DNA of 64,000 bases, from contig JAQVIJ010000002.1 of the NCBI GenBank assembly GCA_028695735.1, forward strand, positions 114,841 to 178,840. Reading direction: 5' to 3'. The translations under genes were made by a program, and so were the position numbers. Of the stretch, positions 26,355-35,420 are shown one piece after another; within the stretch, counting starts at the first letter, position 1; each line of letters starts with the position of its first letter. Under the pieces are notes generated by a model that saw only the letters and a program-made list of their open reading frames with translations, did not search any database and was not told the origin of the DNA. The stretch comes from Deltaproteobacteria bacterium (GTDB taxonomy: Bacteria > Desulfobacterota > Dissulfuribacteria > Dissulfuribacterales > DYLC01).

Positions 26355-26456
26355 TCCAAACAAGACAGGCACTTTTGAAAATAATGCATAAACATTGACC
26401 GACACACAGACTGTGGTTATCATGAAAAATGAATATGAAAGCACAAGGAGCCGGTC

Positions 26457-27053
26457 ATGAAATCCTTTGTCAGTCCCTTCATTCCCTTTCTCTTGGCCGT
26501 TATATACCTTTTGAACTTCACTCCTGCCCTTGCAGTGGGGGTGGCGCAGCGCATCTCAGATCGTGAGATCATCGAGGGCCTTGCCGAGCTCAAGGCAGGG
26601 CAAAAGGCATTAAACCAACGACTGGATGACATGCAGATTCAGATGGACAAACGCCTTGAGGCTGTGGACAAACGTCTGGATGGTATGGACAAACGTCTGG
26701 ATGGTATGGACAAGCGTCTGGATGGTATGCAGGTTCAGATGGACAAGCGCCTTGAATCCGTGGACAAGCGTCTGGACATGCTTCAGGCCATCGTGATCGG
26801 CGGTTTTGGTGCCATTTTGACCTCCATGCTGGCCTTGGTGGGCTTTATTCTGTGGGATAGAAGGACCTTTATCAAGCCTGTGCAGGAGGAGACCGATGAA
26901 CTGGCCGATAAACTGGCCAAAAGTCTCACAGAGGAACGCAACCAGAGAATGGCGCTGGAGGAGGAATTGAAGAAGGTCAAAGGCGTTCTGAAGGAATGGA
27001 GTCAAAAACAGCCAGAGCTGCTAAATGCGCTGCAATCAGCAAAGATATTGTAG
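26457..27053 (+). CDS. Coiled-coil membrane protein, family member 2
   Basis: The 198-residue protein has a signal-like start (FIPFLLAVIYLLNFTPALAV), a shared block ISDREIIEGLAELKAGQKAL, a heptad coil of six to seven KRLxxx(V/M)D units at about 55-105, one membrane helix (IVIGGFGAILTSMLALVGFI) ending LWDRRTF, and a Lys/Glu-rich C-terminal helix. Part of the coil is coded by a 21-nt unit (GGACAAACGTCTGGATGGTAT) in three tandem copies at about 26674-26736, so coil length can change in frame. The function is unknown. It is the first of four tandem genes. Confidence 0.75.
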   Translation: MKSFVSPFIPFLLAVIYLLNFTPALAVGVAQRISDREIIEGLAELKAGQKALNQRLDDMQIQMDKRLEAVDKRLDGMDKRLDGMDKRLDGMQVQMDKRLESVDKRLDMLQAIVIGGFGAILTSMLALVGFILWDRRTFIKPVQEETDELADKLAKSLTEERNQRMALEEELKKVKGVLKEWSQKQPELLNALQSAKIL

Positions 27054-27090
27054 GATCTGAAACTGAAGCAAGTAGAAGAAGGAGCCGTTT

Positions 27091-27561
27091 ATGAAACCAC
27101 AATTAAGGCTTGTAATTCCACTTTTTGTTGCCTTTATCTGCCTTTTTCAACTCGCTATTCCTGCCTTTGCCGTTGAGATAGCCCCGCGCATCTCGGATCG
27201 TGAGATCATCGAGGGCCTTGCCGAGCTCAAGGCCGGGCAAAAGGTATTGGAGCAACGCATAGACAATTTGGAACGCTCTGTTGACAAGCGTTTTGAAATG
27301 CTTCAGGCCATCGTGATCGGCGGTTTTGGTGCCATTTTGACCTCCATGCTGGCCTTGGTGGGTTTTATTCTGTGGGACAGAAGGACCTTTATCAAGCCTG
27401 TGCAGCAGGAGACCGATGAACTGGCCAAAAGTCTCACAGAGGAACGCAATCAGAGAATGGCGCTGGAGGAGGAATTGAAGAAGGTCAAAGGTGTTCTGAA
27501 GGAATGGGGCCAAAAACAGCCAGAGCTGCTAAATGCGCTGCAATCAGCAAAGATACTGTAG
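27091..27561 (+). CDS. Coiled-coil membrane protein, family member 3
   Basis: The 156-residue member has the shortest coil (VLEQRIDNLERSVDKRFEML). The signal sequence LVIPLFVAFICLFQLAIPAF, the REIIEGLAELKAGQ block, the membrane helix and the C-terminal region match the neighbours almost letter for letter. The spacer ahead of the start (GAAGCAAGTAGAAGAAGGAG) is repeated before the next two genes, showing tandem duplication of gene plus leader. Confidence 0.75.
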   Translation: MKPQLRLVIPLFVAFICLFQLAIPAFAVEIAPRISDREIIEGLAELKAGQKVLEQRIDNLERSVDKRFEMLQAIVIGGFGAILTSMLALVGFILWDRRTFIKPVQQETDELAKSLTEERNQRMALEEELKKVKGVLKEWGQKQPELLNALQSAKIL

Positions 27562-27598
27562 GATCTGAAACTGAAGCAAGTAGAAGAAGGAGCCGTTT

Positions 27599-28135
27599 AT
27601 GAAACCACAATTAAGGCTTGTAATTCCACTTTTTGTTGCCTTTATCTGCCTTTTTCAACTCGCTATTCCTGCCTTTGCTGTTGAGATAGCCCCGCGCATC
27701 TCGGATCGTGAGATCATCGAGGGCCTTGCCGAGCTCAAGGCCGGGCAAAAGGCATTAAACCAACGATTAGATGACATGCAGGTTCAGATGGATAAACGCC
27801 TTGAGTCTGTGGACAAACGCATAGACAATTTGGAACGCTCTGTTGACAAGCGTTTTGAAATGCTTCAGGCCATTGTGATCGGCGGCTTTGGTGCCATTTT
27901 GACCTCCATGCTGGCCTTGGTGGGCTTTATTCTGTGGGACAGAAGGACCTTTATCAAGCCTGTGCAGCAGGAGACCGATGAACTGGCCGATAAACTGGCC
28001 AAAAGTCTCACAGAGGAACGCAATCAGAGAATGGCGCTGGAGGAGGAATTGAAGAAGGTCAAAGGCGTTCTGAAGGAATGGAGTCAAAAACAGCCAGAGC
28101 TGCTAAACGCCCTGCAATCAGCAAAGATACTGTAG
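27599..28135 (+). CDS. Coiled-coil membrane protein, family member 4
   Basis: The 178-residue member has a coil that combines the heptads of member 2 (ALNQRLDDMQVQMDKRLESV) with those of member 3 (RIDNLERSVDKRFEML). This mosaic suggests recombination between paralogs. Signal, membrane helix and tail are nearly identical to the neighbours. AAGGAG precedes the ATG by eight nt. Confidence 0.75.
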   Translation: MKPQLRLVIPLFVAFICLFQLAIPAFAVEIAPRISDREIIEGLAELKAGQKALNQRLDDMQVQMDKRLESVDKRIDNLERSVDKRFEMLQAIVIGGFGAILTSMLALVGFILWDRRTFIKPVQQETDELADKLAKSLTEERNQRMALEEELKKVKGVLKEWSQKQPELLNALQSAKIL

Positions 28136-28172
28136 GATCTGAAACTGAAGCAAGTAGAAGAAGGAGCCGTTT

Positions 28173-28685
28173 ATGAAACCACAATTAAGGCTTGTAATTC
28201 CACTTTTTGTTGCCTTTATCTGCCTTTTTCAACTCGCTATTCCTGCCTTTGCCGTTGAGATAGCCCCGCGCATCTCGGATCGTGAGATCATCGAGGGCCT
28301 TGCCGAGCTCAAGGCCGGGCAAAAGGCATTAAACCAACGCCTGGATGACATGGATAAGCGTCTGGATGGTATGCAGGTTCAGATGGACAAGCGCCTTGAA
28401 TCCGTGGACAAGCGTCTGGACATGCTTCAGTCCATCGTGATCGGCGGTTTTGGTGCCATTTTGACCTCCATGCTGGCCTTGGTGGGCTTTATTCTGTGGG
28501 ACAGAAGGACCTTTATCAAGCCTGTGCAGCAGGAGACCGATGAACTGGCCAAAAGTCTCACAGAGGAACGCAATCAGAGAATGGCGCTGGAGGAGGAATT
28601 GAAGAAGGTCAAAGGCGTTCTGAAGGAATGGGGCCAAAAACAGCCAGAGCTGCTAAACGCCCTGCAATCAGCAAAGATATTGTAG
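28173..28685 (+). CDS. Coiled-coil membrane protein, family member 5
   Basis: The 170-residue member has a coil containing DDMDKRLDGMQVQMDKRLES and VDKRLDML, a third arrangement of the same heptads. It ends the tandem set 164 nt before pstS, and no terminator was seen between its stop and the Pho box. Whether these proteins relate to phosphate uptake is unknown; neighbourhood is the only hint. Confidence 0.75.
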   Translation: MKPQLRLVIPLFVAFICLFQLAIPAFAVEIAPRISDREIIEGLAELKAGQKALNQRLDDMDKRLDGMQVQMDKRLESVDKRLDMLQSIVIGGFGAILTSMLALVGFILWDRRTFIKPVQQETDELAKSLTEERNQRMALEEELKKVKGVLKEWGQKQPELLNALQSAKIL

Positions 28686-28752
28686 GATTTGAAATTGCAG
28701 TGAAAATGTTGTGAAAAAAGGCAGTTCGAGGTGTGCTGAAAAATTGATGATT

Positions 28753-28786
28753 TTGTAATGTGTTTGTAACATACTACGACTATCCT
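28753..28786 (+). promoter_or_regulatory. Pho box and -10 element of the pst operon
   Basis: Direct repeats TTGTAAT (28753-28759) and TTGTAAC (28764-28770) are separated by four nt, the 11-nt period of PhoB sites. Ten nt later TATCCT (28781-28786) fits a -10 box, as in promoters where the Pho box replaces -35. This predicts PhoB-dependent induction of pstS under phosphate limitation. Confidence 0.7.
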
Positions 28787-28849
28787 CTGCACTCGACGGA
28801 TATAGCCGTACCCATGTAAATGGGAAATTCAATTCAAATGGAGGTATGT

Positions 28850-29872
28850 ATGTTTTCTTTCAGCAGACCCATGGCGCAGAAACAAGGTAACAAGATTGGC
28901 GGTTTCAAAAAGGTATTGGCCGGAATGGCCTTGGCCGTCGGCATCTTTCAGGGGGCGATGGCCTTTGCCGATGCCCATCTGGACCCAAATCTCCCTGCAT
29001 ACAAGCCGGTTCAAGGCGTATCAGGCAATTTGACCAGCATAGGCTCGGATACCCTGGGCAACTTAGCCACCATGTGGAGTGAGGAGTACAAAAAGCTCTA
29101 TCCCAGCGTCAACATTCAGATTCAGGCAGCGGGTTCTTCCACAGCGCCTCCTGCCCTGACAGAGGGCACATCTCAGTTGGGTCCCATGAGCCGTGCGATG
29201 AAAGACAAGGAGATCGAGGCATTTGAGAAGAAATATGGCTACAAGCCCACTGCCGTTCGAGTGGCCATAGATGCCCTGGCTGTCTATGTGCACAAGGACA
29301 ACCCCATTGAAAAGCTCACCATGCAGCAGGTGGATGCCATCTTTTCCGGCACCCGCAAGTGTGGCTATTCCACAGACATCACCACCTGGGGCCAGTTGGG
29401 CGTAAAGGGTGCCCTGGAGAATCAGAAGATACAGCTCTACGGCAGAAACTCGGTCTCAGGCACCTATGGATATTTCAAGGAACATGCCCTGTGCAATGGT
29501 GACTACAAAAATACTGTAAATGAACAGCCAGGCTCTGCCTCGGTGGTGCAGTCCGTTGCCACCTCCCTAAACGGCATAGGTTATTCTGGTATGGGTTACA
29601 AGACCTCAGGGGTCAAGACCGTTGCCCTTGCAGCCAAGGAGGGTGCCCCATACTACGACGCAGTGGAAGAGAACGCCCTTTCAGGCAAGTACCCCCTGTC
29701 CCGTTTCCTCTATATCTATGTGAACAAGGCCCCCAACAAGCCCTTATCTCCCATCGTAAAGGAGTATCTGCGCATGGTCCTGTCCAAAACAGGCCAGGAA
29801 GTAGTGCTGAAAGACGGCTTTTTGCCTCTGCCGGCCAAGGTGGTGGAGCAGGAGTTGAAGAAGCTGGATTAG
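28850..29872 (+). CDS. pstS: Phosphate ABC transporter substrate-binding protein
   Basis: This 340-residue periplasmic protein captures phosphate for PstCAB. The signal sequence spans about 1-43 ([20 protein letters not shown]). The binding site text is [48 protein letters not shown] and [20 protein letters not shown] precedes ATG 28850 by six nt; an ATG at 28820 in the same frame lacks this. It is the first gene after the Pho box. A terminator-like hairpin separates it from pstC, which would favour excess PstS. Confidence 0.95.
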   Translation: MFSFSRPMAQKQGNKIGGFKKVLAGMALAVGIFQGAMAFADAHLDPNLPAYKPVQGVSGNLTSIGSDTLGNLATMWSEEYKKLYPSVNIQIQAAGSSTAPPALTEGTSQLGPMSRAMKDKEIEAFEKKYGYKPTAVRVAIDALAVYVHKDNPIEKLTMQQVDAIFSGTRKCGYSTDITTWGQLGVKGALENQKIQLYGRNSVSGTYGYFKEHALCNGDYKNTVNEQPGSASVVQSVATSLNGIGYSGMGYKTSGVKTVALAAKEGAPYYDAVEENALSGKYPLSRFLYIYVNKAPNKPLSPIVKEYLRMVLSKTGQEVVLKDGFLPLPAKVVEQELKKLD

Positions 29873-29915
29873 GCGGTTCCCTATAGCCGATAGTCATCGG
29901 TCCTTCTCTTGAGTG

Positions 29916-29972
29916 CTGGAGGCGGGCAATGTCTGCCTCCAGAGGCTTAGTCTCATGCCTCTTGCTTTTTAT
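29916..29972 (+). terminator. Hairpins between pstS and pstC (probable attenuator)
   Basis: The first hairpin is CTGGAGGC / GCCTCCAG (29916-29942). The second is AGAGGC / GCCTCT (29941-29962) followed by a T-run at 29966-29970. The two share two bases. Partial termination here would give more pstS than pstCAB transcript. Confidence 0.65.
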
Positions 29973-30041
29973 ATGGTCTTAAATTAAAAATCCCACAGTT
30001 GTTTGTATTTCATAAAGGGTTCTTTTGGATTCGTAAAAAAT

Positions 30042-32336
30042 ATGCCTACACCTCAGCCACCACAGATGTCACAGCCTAAAAGCCAGGGGATTCATGCCTC
30101 CTTTGACAGGGCGATGCAGGCCCAAAGGCGTGTGTGGAGATTGGTAAAGGATGTGGCCGCCAAATGGGCTGTAACTGTGGGCGGCATGTTCTCCATTGTG
30201 GCCATCTTTCTCATCTTTATCTACCTGTTTCAGGTGGTTTTGCCCCTGTTCAAACCAGCGGCCATGGAGCAGGCCGGAAATTACTCCGTGCCTGCGCCCA
30301 GTGCAGGAAAGACCCTTTATGTAGCCTTAGAGGAACAGAGAGAGGTGGGCTGCCGCATTACTGACGCGGGGCATGTGGTGTTTTTTAAGACTTCAGACGG
30401 CTCGGTGGTAAAGGATGTGGAGCTTCCCATTCCGTCCGATGCCCGTGTGACCGCCTTTGCCTCTGCACTGGACAAGACGGCTGCCGTGGCCTTGGGGCTT
30501 TCCAATGGCAAGGCCCTGGTGATCCGGCATACCTACAACTCCATTTACAGTGAAAAGGGCAACACCATCGTGCCTGAGGTAAAGTTTCCCTTTGGTGAGG
30601 CACTCGTGGAGTTGAGCGCATCTGGTGCACCCATCGAGGCCATGGCCTTTCAGTTTCATGAAGACAAGGCCTTATTTGTCATAAAAACCGCAGACAGACC
30701 ATTGTTCTTGGTATCTCTTAGTCAGAAGACCTCATTTTTAGGGGACACAACCGAGCTTGAGACAGAGAGCGCGGAGTTGCCTGAGGGGAATATGGCTGCC
30801 CATTTCATGCTCATCGCGCCGGATATGAAGACCCTGTATCTGGCGGATACTGAAGGCGGTCTGCTGCGTTTTGATGTCTCGGAGCCCACAAGGCCTGTGC
30901 TTCAGGAAAAGACTCAAATCACCGGGCCTGGAGTTCAGTTGGTGGGCTTAAGTTTTCTGGGCGGTGGTTTTTCCCTTGTGGCCGCTGACTCCCAGGGCCG
31001 AATCACTCAGTGGTTTCCTGTGAGAAGGGGCGATACCAGGGTATTAAAGCCCATTCGAGAGTTCGGGCCATATAAGGCCGTTTCCACCCTTCTTTTGCCT
31101 GAGTTCAACAGAAGGGGTTTTGCAACCCTTCGAAATGACGGCATATTTTCCATTCACTATGCCACTTCCCACAGAACGCTTCTGGAAAGGCAAATGGATG
31201 TCAAGCCCCCTCTGGCCGCAGCCTTCGCCCCTCGCAACAACGGCATTTTGATGGCCACTGAAGACAGAATCTATTTCTGGCGTGTAGAAAATCACCATCC
31301 AGAGGTGTCGTGGTCATCCCTGTGGGGCAAAGTGTGGTATGAATACTATGATGAGCCTGCCTATACCTGGCAGTCTTCCTCTGCTGTAGATGATTTTGAA
31401 CCCAAATTCAGCCTGGTGCCTGTAACATTCGGCACATTCAAGGCCGCCTTTTATGCCATGCTTTTTGCCGTGCCCCTGGCCATTTTGGGCGCCATGTACA
31501 CGGCCAATTTCATGAGTTATTCCATGATGGCCGTGGTCAAGCCGGCCATCGAGATCATGGGTGCGATGCCCACTGTTATTCTGGGCTTTTTGGCAGGTAT
31601 CTGGTTTGCCCCCTTTGCTGAGATGCACATTCCAGGCATCTTCTGTTTCCTGGTGATGGTAGTGCCTGCCATGTTCCTGGCCTCCTGGCTCTGGGCGAGG
31701 CTGCCTGAGGCCTGGCGCAGACGGGTGCCGGAGGGATGGGAGGCCTTGCTGCTTTTGCCTGTGGTGGTGCTTACTGCGATTTTTGCCTTTCAATTGGGTG
31801 AATTTATTGAGAATATCTGGATGCACGGGGATTGCCGGCACTGGTTGTCTCATGAGTTGGGCATAGGTTTTGACCAGAGAAATGCCCTCATAGTGGGTGT
31901 GGCCATGGGTTTTGCCGTGATTCCGCCCATCTTCACCATAACTGAAGATGCCATCTACGGCGTGCCCAAACACCTGATTCAAGGCTCCTTGGCCCTGGGC
32001 GCCACCCCCTGGCAGACCATGATGCGAGTGGTGCTGCCCACCGCCAGTCCGGCCATCTTTTCCGCTGTGATGATGGGTCTGGGCAGGGCCATAGGCGAGA
32101 CCATGATAGTGCTCATGGCTACCGGCAACACGCCGGTCATGGATTTCAGCATCTTTCAGGGGTTGCGTACCCTGTCCGCCAACATAGCCGTGGAGATGCC
32201 TGAGGCCGAGGTGGGAAGCACACACTTTCGAGTCTTGTTCCTCTCCGGCCTGACCCTGTTCGCCCTGACATTTCTCTTCAACACCCTGGCCGAGATGGTG
32301 CGGCACAGATTGAGACGCAAATACAGCTCCATATGA
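30042..32336 (+). CDS. pstC: Phosphate ABC transporter permease (long PstC)
   Basis: This inner-membrane permease subunit has about 764 residues, over twice the length of E. coli PstC but matching the long form in Pseudomonas and Vibrio. After TM1 (VGGMFSIVAIFLIFIYLFQV) comes a periplasmic domain of about 400 residues with beta-propeller-like repeats, then the permease core with VTFGTFKAAFYAMLFAVPLA and the coupling region IQGSLALGATPWQTMMRVVL. ATG 30042 is preferred over TTG 30003; neither has a strong ribosome site. It overlaps pstA by four nt. Confidence 0.93.
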   Translation: MPTPQPPQMSQPKSQGIHASFDRAMQAQRRVWRLVKDVAAKWAVTVGGMFSIVAIFLIFIYLFQVVLPLFKPAAMEQAGNYSVPAPSAGKTLYVALEEQREVGCRITDAGHVVFFKTSDGSVVKDVELPIPSDARVTAFASALDKTAAVALGLSNGKALVIRHTYNSIYSEKGNTIVPEVKFPFGEALVELSASGAPIEAMAFQFHEDKALFVIKTADRPLFLVSLSQKTSFLGDTTELETESAELPEGNMAAHFMLIAPDMKTLYLADTEGGLLRFDVSEPTRPVLQEKTQITGPGVQLVGLSFLGGGFSLVAADSQGRITQWFPVRRGDTRVLKPIREFGPYKAVSTLLLPEFNRRGFATLRNDGIFSIHYATSHRTLLERQMDVKPPLAAAFAPRNNGILMATEDRIYFWRVENHHPEVSWSSLWGKVWYEYYDEPAYTWQSSSAVDDFEPKFSLVPVTFGTFKAAFYAMLFAVPLAILGAMYTANFMSYSMMAVVKPAIEIMGAMPTVILGFLAGIWFAPFAEMHIPGIFCFLVMVVPAMFLASWLWARLPEAWRRRVPEGWEALLLLPVVVLTAIFAFQLGEFIENIWMHGDCRHWLSHELGIGFDQRNALIVGVAMGFAVIPPIFTITEDAIYGVPKHLIQGSLALGATPWQTMMRVVLPTASPAIFSAVMMGLGRAIGETMIVLMATGNTPVMDFSIFQGLRTLSANIAVEMPEAEVGSTHFRVLFLSGLTLFALTFLFNTLAEMVRHRLRRKYSSI

Positions 32337-34009
32337 AGACACATTCCTCAAAATATACCATTTCAGATTGGTATAAAAGCGGTTCGCCGTGGATATGGCT
32401 CAGCGCAGGGGCCATCTCGGTGTGTCTGTGCATGCTCCTGGGCCTGCTTTTTTGGGTGACCTTCAACGGGTTGGCCTATTTCTGGCCTGCTGATGTGGTA
32501 AATGTGGCCTATACCCCTTCAAACGGTCAAGAGGTCAGGTTGCTGGGTGAGGTATATTCCAGGGAAACCGTGCCGGCCTCCAGGCTGAAGGATATGGGGA
32601 TTCATGTGCCGGAAGGCATGGAGCGCGTGGAGCGTTGGGTGCTCAAGGTGGGCAATAGGGATGCCTTTGGCCGGGACTTTCAGCCGGTGGAGGTGATGTT
32701 TCTCAAGGAGATTCAACGGCCTAAAGAGGCAGTGGTGCTGGAGCGCCGGGAGTGGGGCAATGCCTACGGCGTTGTGACCGCCCTCAAGGAGAAGGGGCAA
32801 GTGATCGCCACTGGTGAGGATGCCTGGAAACAGCTTGCGGCCAGGCTTAAACGGGCCAATGAGCTGGAGAACCAGCGTATGCAGATCGAAAAGAAGGACA
32901 TAGGCGCCATCAATTACAAACTCGAGCGCCTTCGTCTGGAGCATCGCGGCCTGGAGCTCAAGGGAGAAAAGGACCCAGCAAAATATGAGGCCATAGAGCG
33001 CAGAAAGGAGGCCTTGAACAAGGAATATGACGCCCTGCGCCAGAAACTTGTGGAGCTGGCTGCCTTAAACCAGGACAGCCTGGTGCTCAAACTGGCTAAC
33101 GGTCAAGAGCGGGAGATCCCCCTTCAAAAGGTCATTCGCTGCTATAGGCCCAATGAAATGAGTGGAATGGCTAAGGCCTGGTTTTATGTGACCAAACTCT
33201 GGGAATTCCTCTCCGCTGACCCCAGAGAGGCAAACAGCGAGGGCGGAGTCTTTCCATGTATATTCGGCACAGTGGTGATGGTGCTGATCATGTCCATTCT
33301 GGCTACGCCGTTGGGGATCATAACCGCTGTGTATCTAAAGGAGTATGCCAAACAGGGGTTTTTAACCAGGTTCATTCGCATAGCCGTAAACAACCTGGCC
33401 GGCGTGCCGTCCATAGTCTATGGTGTGTTCGGTCTGGGCTTTTTTGTATATTCGTTGGGTGGCAATATCGATCGCATCTTTTATCCCGAGGCCCTGCCTC
33501 AGCCTACCTTCGGCTCTCCAGGGTTGCTGTGGGCCTCTATCACACTGGCGCTGCTCACCATGCCTGTGGTGATAGTGTCCACCGAAGAGGGCCTTTCCCG
33601 CATTCCCCGTGCCATTCGCGAAGGCAGTCTGGCCCTGGGCGCCACCAAGGCCGAGACCCTCTGGCGCATCGTCTTGCCCATAGCCAGCCCTGCCATGATG
33701 ACCGGGCTGATACTTGCTGTGGCCAGGGCCGCAGGTGAAGTGGCCCCGCTTATGCTGGTGGGCGTGGTGAAATTGGCTCCAGCCCTACCTTTAGACGGTA
33801 ATTTTCCCTTTTTACATCTGGAGCGCAAGTTCATGCATTTAGGGTTTCATATCTATGACGTGGGTTTTCAAAGCCCCAACATCGAGGCTGCCAGGCCATT
33901 GGTCTATGCCTCCGCCCTGCTTTTGATCATTCTGGTAATAGCCCTCAATATGACTGCCATAGCGGTCAGAAACCGTCTGAGACACAAATACAAGGCATTG
34001 GAAGGTTAG
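32333..34009 (+). CDS. pstA: Phosphate ABC transporter permease (long PstA)
   Basis: This 558-residue partner of PstC has TM1 at about 22-45, then a periplasmic stretch of about 230 residues including a charged coiled-coil (ARLKRANELENQRMQIEKKD, KEALNKEYDALRQKLVELAA), and a C-terminal permease domain with FGTVVMVLIMSILATPLGII and the coupling motif REGSLALGATKAETLWRIVL. Both permeases have large periplasmic insertions, so they probably form the extended Pst type. The ATG overlaps the pstC stop as ATGA. Confidence 0.93.
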   Translation: MKTHSSKYTISDWYKSGSPWIWLSAGAISVCLCMLLGLLFWVTFNGLAYFWPADVVNVAYTPSNGQEVRLLGEVYSRETVPASRLKDMGIHVPEGMERVERWVLKVGNRDAFGRDFQPVEVMFLKEIQRPKEAVVLERREWGNAYGVVTALKEKGQVIATGEDAWKQLAARLKRANELENQRMQIEKKDIGAINYKLERLRLEHRGLELKGEKDPAKYEAIERRKEALNKEYDALRQKLVELAALNQDSLVLKLANGQEREIPLQKVIRCYRPNEMSGMAKAWFYVTKLWEFLSADPREANSEGGVFPCIFGTVVMVLIMSILATPLGIITAVYLKEYAKQGFLTRFIRIAVNNLAGVPSIVYGVFGLGFFVYSLGGNIDRIFYPEALPQPTFGSPGLLWASITLALLTMPVVIVSTEEGLSRIPRAIREGSLALGATKAETLWRIVLPIASPAMMTGLILAVARAAGEVAPLMLVGVVKLAPALPLDGNFPFLHLERKFMHLGFHIYDVGFQSPNIEAARPLVYASALLLIILVIALNMTAIAVRNRLRHKYKALEG

Positions 34010-34021
34010 AAAAAATAGGCG

Positions 34022-34813
34022 ATGAATACCATGAGTCAAACAAACAACGCCGCTTCAAAGGTCGTGGCCATAGAAGTCAGGGGCGTCAATCTCTTTTATG
34101 GCGCCAAACAGGCCCTTTTCAATATCAACATGGACATTCTGAAGAATCAGGTCACCGCCTTTATCGGGCCCAGCGGGTGCGGCAAATCCACGCTGCTTCG
34201 ATGCTTCAATCGCATGAACGACCTGGTGGAAGGGTGCCGGGTGGAGGGTTCCATTCGAATGGATGGTCAGGACATCTATTCGCCTGACATAAACGTGGTG
34301 GATGTGCGGCGCCGAGTGGGTATGGTCTTTCAAAAGCCCAATCCATTCCCCAAGTCTATCTATGAAAATGTGGCATATGGCCTGCGAATTCAGGGAATCC
34401 AGGACAAAAAGATATTGGATGAGGTGGTGGAGAGGTCTTTGAAGCGCGCCGCCCTGTGGGATGAGGTCGCAGACCGCCTGCACGAAAATGCCATGGGGCT
34501 TTCGGGTGGTCAGCAGCAGCGTTTGGTTATAGCCAGGGCCATTGCCATAGAACCTGAGGTGATTCTGCTGGATGAGCCGTGTTCGGCACTGGATCCCATC
34601 TCTACGGCCAAGGTTGAAGAGCTCATAGACGAGTTGAAATCCCAGTTCACCATCGTGATAGTTACACACAACATGCAACAGGCCGCTCGCGTCTCTGATT
34701 ATACGGCCTTTATGTACCTTGGAGAGCTCATCGAGGCGGCAGATACCACCACCATCTTCACCAATCCCAAGGATAAACGCACAGAGGATTACATTACAGG
34801 CCGTTATGGTTGA
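34022..34813 (+). CDS. pstB: Phosphate ABC transporter ATPase
   Basis: This 263-residue ABC ATPase powers PstCA. It has Walker [10 protein letters not shown] (about 49-57), Q-loop [17 protein letters not shown], signature LSGGQQQR, Walker [14 protein letters not shown] and switch His in [12 protein letters not shown]. It ends [12 protein letters not shown], a typical PstB C-terminus. phoU is not adjacent. The final 27 nt and four following nt are exactly duplicated 602 nt downstream, on the far side of hicBA. Confidence 0.97.
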   Translation: MNTMSQTNNAASKVVAIEVRGVNLFYGAKQALFNINMDILKNQVTAFIGPSGCGKSTLLRCFNRMNDLVEGCRVEGSIRMDGQDIYSPDINVVDVRRRVGMVFQKPNPFPKSIYENVAYGLRIQGIQDKKILDEVVERSLKRAALWDEVADRLHENAMGLSGGQQQRLVIARAIAIEPEVILLDEPCSALDPISTAKVEELIDELKSQFTIVIVTHNMQQAARVSDYTAFMYLGELIEAADTTTIFTNPKDKRTEDYITGRYG

Positions 34814-34818
34814 TGCCT
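34781..34818 (+). repeat. Left copy of 38-bp direct repeat flanking hicBA
   Basis: This copy contains the pstB 3' end. Positions 34788-34818 (31 nt) match 35390-35420 exactly, and the six nt before the single mismatch also match. It includes the pstB stop and, on the other strand, two bases of the hicA stop codon. Confidence 0.9.
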
Positions 34819-35041
34819 ATTTATATGTTAGCAATTCTTCTATAGTAAGTTTGATATCTTTAGCTATCTGTTGAAGTAAAATGGGTGAGACATCTCGACC
34901 TTTATGAAAAGGTATGGTTGTTTGTCGTCCATCTGGGTGCCTATATTGCTTGTGGGAGCCCTTTTGACGCACTTCCATAAAACCGAATTTTTCTAGTATG
35001 CCAATTACCTCTTGAGGCTTGAGAATAGGATATTTACCCAT
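34817..35041 (-). CDS. hicA: HicA-type toxin (mRNA interferase)
   Basis: The 74-residue protein has the dsRNA-binding-like HicA fold: PQEVIGILEKFGFMEVRQKG, catalytic His in GSHKQYRHPDGR, and TTIPFHKGRDVSPILLQQIA. HicA cleaves mRNA when free of HicB. The gene starts three nt before the hicB stop complement ends, so the two are one transcript in the order hicB-hicA. Its TAG stop borrows bases from the left direct repeat. Confidence 0.92.
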   Translation of the reverse strand: MGKYPILKPQEVIGILEKFGFMEVRQKGSHKQYRHPDGRQTTIPFHKGRDVSPILLQQIAKDIKLTIEELLTYK

Positions 35042-35251
35042 TTAATTGACAATTACCATTTGTGTCCCTATAAATTCGGTTTCAAACGAGGGTTCACCAT
35101 CTTCAAGCAGCATCTCTATGACTTCGCGTAGATTTTTTTGAAGTTCATCCAGTGTTTCCGCCTGGGTATGGGCACCGGGAAGACCTGGGACATATCCGAC
35201 GTATAAGCCGGTATCAGGGCATTTTTCCACAACTGCTGGAAAGGTTTTCAT
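35042..35251 (-). CDS. hicB: HicB-type antitoxin
   Basis: The 69-residue protein has the partial RNase H-like HicB fold: KTFPAVVEKCPDTGLYVGYV, PGLPGAHTQAETLDELQKNL, REVIEMLLEDGEP. It neutralises HicA. No separate C-terminal DNA-binding domain is visible, as in the short HicB class. The ATG has an AGGAG site. It is first in the minus-strand operon; its promoter must lie in 35252-35382, an AT-rich stretch. Confidence 0.9.
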   Translation of the reverse strand: MKTFPAVVEKCPDTGLYVGYVPGLPGAHTQAETLDELQKNLREVIEMLLEDGEPSFETEFIGTQMVIVN

Positions 35252-35382
35252 ATCCTGTCTCCTTTTTAAGGATTATGACCCAATTTTATTTCAAAATCAA
35301 TAACTCAACGGAATTTGGGCAAAAAATGAAATCTTGCTTTTTTAGGCCGTTATTATATTGTATCTACGATTTTTAATAAAAA

Positions 35383-35420
35383 ACAGAGAATTACATTACA
35401 GGCCGTTATGGTTGATGCCT
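35383..35420 (+). repeat. Right copy of 38-bp direct repeat flanking hicBA
   Basis: This is a duplicate of the pstB end, with one mismatch in 38 nt. It includes the GTT ATG GTT GAT GCC start of the next gene, so the ancestral pstB stop and methyltransferase start overlapped and both were kept intact after insertion. Confidence 0.9.

Noticed and set aside
34781..35420. tRNA-type attachment site flanking hicBA
   Set aside because: The duplicated sequence is the pstB coding end and no integrase or tRNA is present.
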